Shown: in pieces, positions 7,582 through 13,350 of the stretch
Layout of the letters: each line of letters starts with the position of its first letter
How positions within the stretch are numbered: position 1 is the stretch's first letter
From: an uncultured Opitutia bacterium
Lineage (GTDB): Bacteria > Verrucomicrobiota > Verrucomicrobiia > Opitutales > UBA953
NCBI GenBank assembly: GCA_903910245.1
Contig: CAIVYX010000114.1
Coordinates: 1-13,862 of the forward strand
Reading direction: 5' to 3'
Length of the DNA: 13,862 nt
Notes under the pieces: model-generated
What the model saw: the letters and a program-made list of their open reading frames with translations, nothing else
Told to the model about the DNA's origin: nothing
Databases searched by the model: none
Program-made: the position numbers and the translations under genes

Positions 7582-8370
7582 TCAGCGCACTTTATAGATT
7601 TTCACGTCGTCGATCCAGACGGTCGAATTCGCGAGGAAGCTGAACCAGCGCTTCATGTCGTGGGCGTAGCCTTCGGAGCGGTGGCTCGCGATCAGCTTGC
7701 CGTCGAGGGAGAAGCGCATCTCGTCGCCCTCGGTGACCAGGGTGTATACATGCCATTCCTGATTGGCCTTCAAGGGGGTGACCTGCGACTTCTGCTTGAG
7801 CAGTGCATCAAGTACAGGGTCGGGCTTCTTCTTGGCGGCCGCATCGTCAGCCCGCTTTTTCCTGATCGCTAGGTTCATCGAGCCCGTCTTGCGATCGGAG
7901 AGCGTCACGTCGGTCTGCGAGAGGGTCGCGTAGCAAAGATGGCCGGCGTGGACGTCTTTGAGGGCTCGGTCGACGAAGCCGGTCACAAGGTTCTCGTCCT
8001 TATTGATGCCCGGGAACTTGAAGCGGACGATCACGCCGCCGTCGGCGAAGCCGGCGTCGTGATGGATGTGGGCGGCATGGGCGGCTTCCTTGGTCGCGCT
8101 GGCGATCTTCATGATTCCCGCGTCGAGGTCGGCCTGCTTCAGCTTCGGGACGCGGTCGGCCGTGGCGCTTTCCCAGCCGTTACCGATGCCCGTCAGGCCA
8201 GTGCCAGTCTCTTCGCGCTCGAAGGCGTCATGGAAAATCAGCGTGCCTTTCGTCTGCAGCCAGGTCGCGTCGTCGGCGGCGGAGAGGGGGAGGGAGAGGA
8301 GGCAGAGCAGAAAAGTTGAGCAGTTGACCAGTTGGCCAGTTGGCCAGAGGGAGCGACGAAGGGGCTGCAT
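7582..8370 (-). CDS. Exported concanavalin-A/DUF1080-like protein
   Basis: This is a 262-residue protein from the ATG at 8370. The frame is open back to an ATG at 8493, but that extension only translates repeats and C-runs (Ser/Pro/Thr strings), so the inner start is preferred. Residues 1-31 are a signal peptide: R5/R6, a long n-region, hydrophobic 20-29, likely cleavage after LSA (29-31). The mature part resembles the beta-sandwich of planctomycete/verrucomicrobial DUF1080/LamG-like proteins: F48-H-D-A-F-E near the start, G64-N-G-W-E, W206-H-V-Y-T-L-V, M218-R-F-S-L-D-G-K, and the closing V251-W-I-D-D-V-K-I-Y. A charged Lys/Ala/Asp stretch lies at 170-195. DUF1080 members include 3-keto-disaccharide hydrolases, but I see no catalytic signature, so this may be only a glycan-binding protein. 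It is first in its transcription unit and is followed after 3 nt by the kinase-etherase gene. Residues 9-19 are encoded by octamer repeats. Confidence 0.75.
   Translation of the reverse strand: MQPLRRSLWPTGQLVNCSTFLLCLLSLPLSAADDATWLQTKGTLIFHDAFEREETGTGLTGIGNGWESATADRVPKLKQADLDAGIMKIASATKEAAHAAHIHHDAGFADGGVIVRFKFPGINKDENLVTGFVDRALKDVHAGHLCYATLSQTDVTLSDRKTGSMNLAIRKKRADDAAAKKKPDPVLDALLKQKSQVTPLKANQEWHVYTLVTEGDEMRFSLDGKLIASHRSEGYAHDMKRWFSFLANSTVWIDDVKIYKVR
8315..8346. repeat. Four tandem octamers inside the signal-peptide coding region
   Basis: On the plus strand the copies are GTTGAGCA, GTTGACCA and two copies of GTTGGCCA, end to end with no spacer. They encode residues 9-19 of the ConA-like protein's signal peptide on the minus strand. 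Because 8 is not a multiple of 3, gain or loss of one copy would shift the reading frame. Confidence 0.85.
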
Positions 8371-8404
8371 GGGGTGAGGGGAAGGGGTGGGGGTGGGGGG
8401 AGGG
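8371..8404. promoter_or_regulatory. Six-run G-tract (G-quadruplex-type) abutting a start codon
   Basis: The plus strand has G-runs of 4, 4, 4, 5, 6 and 3 at 8371-8374, 8378-8381, 8384-8387, 8389-8393, 8395-8400 and 8402-8404, separated by 1-3 nt. This fits the classic four-run G-quadruplex pattern with runs to spare. The plus strand is the template for the minus-strand gene, so the mRNA leader of the ConA-like gene would be almost pure C/T up to its AUG and has no Shine-Dalgarno site. Any regulatory effect is inferred. Confidence 0.6.
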
Positions 8405-8434
8405 AAGATACAGTGCAAAGGTGCAAAAGTGCAA
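8405..8434 (-). promoter_or_regulatory. Weak candidate promoter for the ConA-like/kinase-etherase unit
   Basis: On the minus strand TTGCAC (8434-8429) could be a -35 and TATCTT (8410-8405) a -10, 18 nt apart. Each matches its consensus at 4 of 6 positions. Transcription would then start in the G-run tract and leave a short C-rich leader. It lies after a likely terminator, where a new promoter would be expected, but the -35 is part of an octamer repeat, so the match may be chance. Confidence 0.2.
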
Positions 8435-8440
8435 AGGTGG
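8413..8440. repeat. Three tandem GTGCAAAR octamers
   Basis: GTGCAAAG (8413-8420), GTGCAAAA (8421-8428) and GTGCAAAG (8429-8436) are end to end, followed by GTGG. Inverted copies occur about 100 nt away at 8532-8549 and 8564-8580, so the two arms could form a long hairpin around the terminator and hexamer repeats. Confidence 0.85.
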
Positions 8441-8447
8441 AAACGAG

Positions 8448-8474
8448 TAGGGCTAGGGCTAGGGCTGGGGCTAG
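8448..8474. repeat. Tandem TAGGGC hexamers
   Basis: TAGGGC occurs at 8448-8453, 8454-8459 and 8460-8465, followed by the variant TGGGGC (8466-8471) and a partial TAG. Related single units appear at 8497-8507 and at 13285-13297. The unit resembles telomeric TTAGGG-like repeats, but nothing suggests a chromosome end here. Confidence 0.8.
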
Positions 8475-8484
8475 TGAAAGGGTC

Positions 8485-8520
8485 AGAAAACAAGAAGGGC
8501 TAGGGGGTTAGCCTAGCCCT
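8485..8520 (-). terminator. Intrinsic terminator after the DUF1501 gene
   Basis: On the minus strand a 9-bp perfect stem, AGGGCTAGG (8520-8512) with CCTAGCCCT (8504-8496), encloses the 7-nt loop CTAACCC and is followed directly by the T-rich TCTTGTTTTCT (8495-8485). That is the expected structure of a Rho-independent terminator for the PSCyt/DUF1501 transcript, about 90 nt past its last stop. The stem is built from the same AGGGCTAG units as the neighbouring hexamer repeat. Confidence 0.65.
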
Positions 8521-8531
8521 GGTTCATTTTA

Positions 8532-8580
8532 ACTTTTGCACCTTTGCACAGGCCGCAGGCCGATTTGCACTTTTGCACCT
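8532..8580. repeat. Two inverted copies of the octamer repeat flanking an AGGCCG doublet
   Basis: ACTTTTGCACCTTTGCAC (8532-8549) is the exact reverse complement of 8413-8430. TTTGCACTTTTGCACCT (8564-8580) is the exact reverse complement of 8419-8435. Between them AGGCCG occurs twice, at 8550-8555 and 8557-8562. No target-site duplication is visible around the arms. Confidence 0.85.
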
Positions 8581-8582
8581 TA

Positions 8583-8603
8583 GGACAGCACGTGGTGCTG
8601 TCC
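8583..8603. repeat. Palindromic REP-like hairpin
   Basis: GGACAGCAC (8583-8591), loop GTG, GTGCTGTCC (8595-8603): a perfect 9-bp stem beginning about 9 nt after the DUF1501 gene's stop codon on the minus strand. No T-run follows, so it is not itself a standard intrinsic terminator. Its compact palindromic form and its place after a gene resemble dispersed extragenic palindromes. Whether it recurs in the genome cannot be seen here. Confidence 0.6.
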
Positions 8604-8612
8604 CTACCTCTG

Positions 8613-10058
8613 TCAGGCAATCAACGCCTTGACGACCTTGGTGGGTAGGACGCCTGTGAGCTTCTGGTCCAAGCCTTGATACTTGTAGGTGAAGCGTTCG
8701 TGGTCGTAGCCGAGGAGGTGGAGCACCGTGGCGTGGAAGTCGTTGATCGGGAGAGGATCCTTGACGATGTTGTAGCTGAACTCGTCGGTCTCGCCGTAGA
8801 TCTGGCCGCCCTTGGCGCCGCCGCCAGCCATCCACATGGAGAAGCAGCGCGGGTGGTGGTCGCGACCGTAGTTCTCCTTGGTGAGTCCGCCTTGGCTGTA
8901 GATCGTGCGACCGAATTCGCCGCCCCAGACGATGAGTGTGTCGTCGAACATCCCGCGCTGCTTAAGGTCCTCGATAAGGGCGTGGCAGGGCTGGTCGATG
9001 TCCTTGCACTGGCTGGGCATGCGGCCGCTGACGTTGGAGTGGTGGTCCCAGTTGTTGTGGTAGATCTGGACGAAGCGCACGCCGCGTTCGACGAGACGAC
9101 GGGCCATCAACACGCTGTTGGCGAAGCTGCCGCGCTTGCGGGCTTCCTCGCCGTAGAGCTTGAAGATGTGTTCCGGTTCCTTGGCGAGGTCGGTCAGTTC
9201 GGGCACCGAGGCCTGCATGCGGAAGGCCATCTCGTATTGCTTGATGCGGGTGTGGGTCTCCGGGTCGCCCACCGTCTCGTAGTTGAGGCGGTTGAGTTGG
9301 TTGATGCCGTCGATCGTCTGCTTGCGCATGTCGTCGGGCACGCCGGGCGGGTTGTTGATGAAGAGGATCGGGTCGCCCTTGCTGCGGAAGGAGACGCCGG
9401 CGTGTTCGCCTGGCAGGTAACCGCTGGACCACAGACGGCTGGAGATCGCCTGTTCCTGGTCACGATTGGTCGGGGTCGCGATGAGTACCACGAAGTTCGG
9501 CAGGTTGTTATTTTCGGAGCCGAGGCCATAGGAAGCCCAAGAGCCGAGGCAGGGACGGCCGGTGATCTGGTTGCCGGTCTGCATGGCGCAGATGGCGGGC
9601 TCGTGGTTGATCGCCTCGGTGTTGAGGGAGCGCATCCAGCAGATGTCGTCCGCGTTCTTGCCGAGGTTGGGCAGCAGGTCCGAGTTCAGCCACATCCCGC
9701 ACTTCCCGTGCTGGCTGAAGTTGTACTTCGAAGGCGCGATGGGGAAGCGGGTCTGACCGCTCGTCATCGTCGTGAGCCGCTGGCCGTTGCGGATGCTTGG
9801 GGGCAGGTCCTTGTCGTACATCTCCTTCATCTGCGGCTTGTAGTCGAAGAGGTCCATCTGGGCGGGGCCGCCGACCATGTGGAGGTAGATGACGCGCTTG
9901 GCCTTGGGGAGGTGCTGCGTGCTGATCGCGCCCGGCGCCGCATGGGCGAGGGAGCGACCGAGCAGGCTGGTCAGCGCGGCGGCGCCGAGGGCGTTGGCGC
10001 CCGTGCCGAGGAAGCGGCGACGGGTCTGGAGGGTGTTCCACTCGTGGAGGATGGACAT
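8613..10058 (-). CDS. DUF1501 protein, Tat-exported
   Basis: This is a 481-residue member of DUF1501 (PF07394), related in fold to alkaline phosphatase/sulfatases. A Tat signal is visible: R13-R-R-F-L-G-T-G, then a weakly hydrophobic Ala/Leu stretch to about 40 with cleavage near AHA. Family motifs include H60-M-V-G-G-P-A-Q-M-D-L-F-D, N151-H-E-P-A, V377-W-G-G-E-F-G-R-T, and G398-R-D-H-H-P with M408 onward reading WMAGGGAKGG. Conserved Asp/His residues suggest metal binding, but the biochemical role of the family is unknown. It starts 5 nt after the stop of the PSCyt1/DUF1549/DUF1553 gene; these two families are typically encoded side by side in Planctomycetota and Verrucomicrobiota, which implies a shared job. 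Tat export fits a protein folded with its cofactor before crossing the membrane. The leader AACAAATAAACGCT has no Shine-Dalgarno site. Confidence 0.92.
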   Translation of the reverse strand: MSILHEWNTLQTRRRFLGTGANALGAAALTSLLGRSLAHAAPGAISTQHLPKAKRVIYLHMVGGPAQMDLFDYKPQMKEMYDKDLPPSIRNGQRLTTMTSGQTRFPIAPSKYNFSQHGKCGMWLNSDLLPNLGKNADDICWMRSLNTEAINHEPAICAMQTGNQITGRPCLGSWASYGLGSENNNLPNFVVLIATPTNRDQEQAISSRLWSSGYLPGEHAGVSFRSKGDPILFINNPPGVPDDMRKQTIDGINQLNRLNYETVGDPETHTRIKQYEMAFRMQASVPELTDLAKEPEHIFKLYGEEARKRGSFANSVLMARRLVERGVRFVQIYHNNWDHHSNVSGRMPSQCKDIDQPCHALIEDLKQRGMFDDTLIVWGGEFGRTIYSQGGLTKENYGRDHHPRCFSMWMAGGGAKGGQIYGETDEFSYNIVKDPLPINDFHATVLHLLGYDHERFTYKYQGLDQKLTGVLPTKVVKALIA

Positions 10059-10063
10059 AGCGT

Positions 10064-13000
10064 TTATTTGTTAAGGATTTCGTCGAGGTTGAGGAGCTGG
10101 CTGCAGACCATTGTCCAGGCGGCCAGTTCGGACTTGGGGAGTTTTTCGTCGGACTTCGAATCGCCAACTCCGAGGAGCGCAGCGGCGTCGCCGGGCACGG
10201 CGACGTAATGCGCGCGCAGTTTGCCGAGGCTGTCCTTCAGAATCGCCGTCTCGGCCGGCTTCAGCGGACGGCTGAGCAGACGGAGGGCGGCGGCGTTGAG
10301 GCGGGCGACGTCGTCGCCGCCGGCCTGCAGGGTGTGCTGCGCAAGGACGCGCGAGGCTTCGACGTACTGCGGGTCGTTGAGCATCACCAGGGCCTGTAGG
10401 GGCGTGTTGGTGCGGTCGCGGCGGACGCAGGAGACTTCACGCGAGGGCGCGTTGAAGAGGTCGAGGCTCGCGGGCGGAGCCATGCGGCGCCAGTAGTTAT
10501 ACAGCGAGCGTCGGTAGAGATTCTCGCCTGAGTCTGGCTTGTAGACCTGGATGCCGACGCCGACGACTTCCCAGATGTTCTCTGGCTGGTAGGGTTTCGT
10601 GCCCGGGCCGCCCATGCGCGGCGAGAGTGTGTCGCTGACGGCGAGCGCCTGGTCGCGGAGCATCTCGGCATCCATGCGGAAGCGCGGGCCACGACTGAGG
10701 AGCGCGTTGTCGCGGTCCTTGTCGATCTTCTGCTGGGTGTTGATTGCGGCTTGGCGGTAGGTCGCGCTGGTGAGGAGCTGCTTGTAGAAACGTTTCACGT
10801 CCCAGCCGTGCGCACGGAAGTCGATCGCCAGCCAGTCGAGGAGCTCAGGGTGGGAGGGCAGGCTGCCCATGATGCCGAAGTCCTCGGAGGTCTTGACGAG
10901 GCCGGTGCCGAAGAGCTCCTGCCACATGCGGTTGACGGTCACGCGGGTGGTCAGCGGATTGGCATCGCTGAGAATCCACTTGGCCAGCCCGAGGCGATTG
11001 CGCGGGGCGTCGGCGGGGAGCTTGCCGAGGGCAGAGGGAATCTCGGCTGCGACGGCCTCGCCCTTCTTGTCATAGGCTCCGCGGATAAGGATGTTGGCCA
11101 TGGCCTGACTATCCATCTTCTCTTCCTGCACGTGGGTCATCGGGCTGCGGCCGCGAATCATGGTCTGCTCGGCGGTCAGCTTCGCCACGGCGTTCGAGGC
11201 GAGCTTGAACGGCTCATGGCGGTTGAGGAGGAAGTGTTCGCGCAGGGCTTCCTTCTGCTGGGCGTTGGGCTTGCCGGCCAGGGACTGGCGCAGGGTGCCG
11301 AGTTTGGCGAGCGTCGTCACCTCGCTCGGGTCAAGCGCTCGGGCGTAGAGGAAGACGTCCTGGATCGATCCGTGGAAAGGCTCGCTCTGGCTGCGTTGGC
11401 CGAGGCGGGTCGGCGTCGCGGCTTTCGTATCGGTCTTGAGCTTATTAACCTCGGCGCGGGTCTCGGCGAGGACGCCGTTGACGTAGATCTTCACGCCGGC
11501 GGCCTTGCCGCTGCCGTCGTAGGTCATGAGGACGTGCTGGTAGGCTGTGTTGATGGCATTGCGCGTGGTGACCACCTTGATCGCGTCGTCGGGCCACTTG
11601 CTGATGATGTAGACGCCGAGGTTGCGGCCGGATTGGAAGAAGTTCCAGCCTTGGGCGCCCTTCGGGTCGTCCATCCGTGCGATGATCGCACCGGTGCCTT
11701 CGACCTTGTCGGCCTTGATCCAGGCGGCGGCGGAGAATGCTTGCTTGGTGCCGAAGTCGCCGGCGGCGCCGATGACGAGATGCGAACCCTTCTTAAAGAC
11801 CGGTGCTGGACCGATCTTGCCGGCCTTGTTCCAGGTCACGGGCTCGCCTGCGGCGGTCGTACCGGCGGGGATGCCGTTGCCTTCGTTGAGGGCGAGCCGG
11901 GCGACGAGCGCCTTGGCGGGAATGTCCGCGTCGAGGTCGGCGGGCTTGGCCGTCGCGAACCACTGCTCGAAAAGAGGCGTGCCGAGCTTACGGGCCGCGG
12001 CGACCTGTTCGTTACCCTTGGCGATTTCGCCCGGGAGGGCGTTCCAGCGCGGACGGTCGGCGTCGGTCGGGAGGTAGAGCACCGGGCCCTTGCCGTCCTT
12101 CACGTTGCCATCGAGTCCGCCTTGGGTGGTGTTCCGGAAGAAGGCGGACATCGCGTAGAAGTCCTTCTGCGAGAACGGGTCGAATTTATGGTCGTGGCAC
12201 TGGGCGCAGTTGGTGGTCAGGCCGAGATAGACCCAGCCCATCGTCTGCACGCGGTCGGCGGCGTAGTTGGCGAGGTTCTCTTCGACGATGGTGCCGCCTT
12301 CATTGGTCGTCGGGTTGCAGCGTTGGAGGCCGGTGGCGATACGCTGGTCTTCGGTCGGGTTGGGGAGCAGGTCGCCGGCGAGCTGCTCGAGCGTGAACTG
12401 ATCGAACGGCTGATTGCGGTTGAACGACTTCACGACCCAGTCGCGGTAGGGCCACATCTCACGATAGGCGTCGAAGTGCAGGCCGTGCGAGTCGGCGTAG
12501 CGGGCGGCGTCGAGCCAGTAGCGGGCGCGGTGTTCGCCGTAGGCCGGCAGGGCCATTAGTTCGTCGATGAGTGCGGAGAGCTGCGCATCGCTGAGGCGGC
12601 TGCTGTCCTTGGGCAGGTGCTTGGTCAGAACGGCAGGCGAGGGCGGAAGGCCGGTGACGTCGAGGCTGACGCGGCGGATGAGCGTGGCGGCGTCGGCTTC
12701 GGGTGCAGGCTTCAGGCCGGTGACGTCGAGCTTGGCTCGGACATAGCGATCGATGGGGTTCTTGGCCCAGCTGTCATCGGAAGTCTTCGGCAGCGGCGCC
12801 TTCTGCGGTGCGACGAGGGACCAGTGCGGCTGCCACGGGGCGCCTTGTTCGATCCAGCGACGGACGAGGGCGATCTGGTCCGGCAGCAGCTTCTTATGCG
12901 TCTCGGGCGGAGGCATGATCTCATCCTCGTCCTTGGAGAGCATGCGCTGGAAGAGGGTGCTCTTGTCCGGCTGGCCCTTGATGACAGTCGGCGGCTCTTC

Positions 13001-13210
13001 ATGGCCTCTCTTATCGATGCGTGGCGCGAAGAAGCCCGCTTCGGTATCGAGACGCAGGCCGACCTTACGGGTGCCAGGATCCGGGCCGTGGCAGTGGAAG
13101 CAGTTTTCGGCGACGATCGGGCGGATGTCGCGGTTGAACTCGACTTTCTCTTCGGCCGCGTAGGAAGCGGTTACGAGGAAGGGCAGGAGCGCCAAAAGGG
13201 GCTTACGCAT
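10064..13210 (-). CDS. PSCyt1/DUF1549/LamG/DUF1553 c-type cytochrome-like protein
   Basis: This 1048-residue exported protein has a signal peptide (residues 1-19, R2/K3 then a hydrophobic run, cleavage near YAA). Domains in order: PSCyt1 (about 24-125) with haem motif C37-F-H-C-H41; DUF1549 (about 150-360) with a second CxxCH, C335-A-Q-C-H339, followed by D340-H-K-F-D-P; a LamG/concanavalin-like insert (about 430-640) with the pattern FSAAAWIKAD at 492-501 and a later D-V-F-L-Y-A-R-A-L; and DUF1553 (about 735-1000) with N738-R-L-G-L-A-K-W and N935-T-P-L-Q-A-L. The two CxxCH motifs predict covalent haem binding outside the cytoplasm. Its function is unknown; the LamG insert suggests carbohydrate contact, and the haems suggest electron transfer. 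It starts 140 nt after the sulfatase-like gene with the leader CACCCCTTCCCC directly before the ATG and no Shine-Dalgarno site, and is followed after 5 nt by the DUF1501 gene. Confidence 0.92.
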   Translation of the reverse strand: MRKPLLALLPFLVTASYAAEEKVEFNRDIRPIVAENCFHCHGPDPGTRKVGLRLDTEAGFFAPRIDKRGHEEPPTVIKGQPDKSTLFQRMLSKDEDEIMPPPETHKKLLPDQIALVRRWIEQGAPWQPHWSLVAPQKAPLPKTSDDSWAKNPIDRYVRAKLDVTGLKPAPEADAATLIRRVSLDVTGLPPSPAVLTKHLPKDSSRLSDAQLSALIDELMALPAYGEHRARYWLDAARYADSHGLHFDAYREMWPYRDWVVKSFNRNQPFDQFTLEQLAGDLLPNPTEDQRIATGLQRCNPTTNEGGTIVEENLANYAADRVQTMGWVYLGLTTNCAQCHDHKFDPFSQKDFYAMSAFFRNTTQGGLDGNVKDGKGPVLYLPTDADRPRWNALPGEIAKGNEQVAAARKLGTPLFEQWFATAKPADLDADIPAKALVARLALNEGNGIPAGTTAAGEPVTWNKAGKIGPAPVFKKGSHLVIGAAGDFGTKQAFSAAAWIKADKVEGTGAIIARMDDPKGAQGWNFFQSGRNLGVYIISKWPDDAIKVVTTRNAINTAYQHVLMTYDGSGKAAGVKIYVNGVLAETRAEVNKLKTDTKAATPTRLGQRSQSEPFHGSIQDVFLYARALDPSEVTTLAKLGTLRQSLAGKPNAQQKEALREHFLLNRHEPFKLASNAVAKLTAEQTMIRGRSPMTHVQEEKMDSQAMANILIRGAYDKKGEAVAAEIPSALGKLPADAPRNRLGLAKWILSDANPLTTRVTVNRMWQELFGTGLVKTSEDFGIMGSLPSHPELLDWLAIDFRAHGWDVKRFYKQLLTSATYRQAAINTQQKIDKDRDNALLSRGPRFRMDAEMLRDQALAVSDTLSPRMGGPGTKPYQPENIWEVVGVGIQVYKPDSGENLYRRSLYNYWRRMAPPASLDLFNAPSREVSCVRRDRTNTPLQALVMLNDPQYVEASRVLAQHTLQAGGDDVARLNAAALRLLSRPLKPAETAILKDSLGKLRAHYVAVPGDAAALLGVGDSKSDEKLPKSELAAWTMVCSQLLNLDEILNK

Positions 13211-13350
13211 GGGGAAGGGGTGTCTTGAATAAAAGAGGTTAATGGCAGAGGGGAAGCCGGATTCGGCCTTTATCCATGTAAGAGTAGGGGCTAGGGCGGG
13301 TTGTTCCCCTCCTAGGTATTAAATACCACCCAACTGACGGACGGATTAGC
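13211..13350. other. Intergenic region upstream of the PSCyt gene with small palindromes
   Basis: This holds the C-rich leader of the PSCyt gene (GGGGAAGGGGTG on the plus strand at 13211-13222, identical to 8378-8389), a GCCG/CGGC hairpin at 13256-13267, AGGGG/CCCCT arms at 13286-13290 and 13306-13310, two CTAG sites (13291, 13312), and the palindrome described at 13315. I see no convincing terminator T-run and no clear promoter hexamers. Confidence 0.5.
13315..13327. promoter_or_regulatory. Operator-like palindrome GGTATT-A-AATACC
   Basis: Two perfect 6-nt inverted arms surround a single A in an AT-rich patch within GC-rich DNA, about 105 nt upstream of the PSCyt start. The symmetry suits a dimeric regulator, but no regulator gene is in the window and only one copy is seen. 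Confidence 0.3.

Noticed and set aside
8371..8493. A 41-residue N-terminal extension of the ConA-like protein from an ATG at 8493
   Set aside because: It translates G-runs, octamers and hexamer repeats into Ser/Pro/Thr strings and would begin inside the terminator's T-rich tail; the ATG at 8370 leads directly into a normal signal peptide.
8413..8549. Insertion sequence or MITE with 18-bp terminal inverted repeats
   Set aside because: No transposase and no flanking target-site duplication are visible; kept only as a hypothesis in the findings.
8413..8580. CRISPR array
   Set aside because: Repeat units are 6-8 nt, contiguous and partly inverted, with no regular unique spacers and no cas genes nearby.
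8676..10208. A 510-codon plus-strand open frame opposite the DUF1501 gene
   Set aside because: It is an antisense shadow of a clear DUF1501 coding sequence and runs on past its end into the PSCyt gene.
10751..12559. A 602-codon plus-strand open frame opposite the PSCyt gene
   Set aside because: The opposite strand encodes conserved DUF1549/LamG/DUF1553 motifs; the plus-strand translation is Val/Gly/Glu/Ala-rich with no family features, as expected for an antisense shadow.
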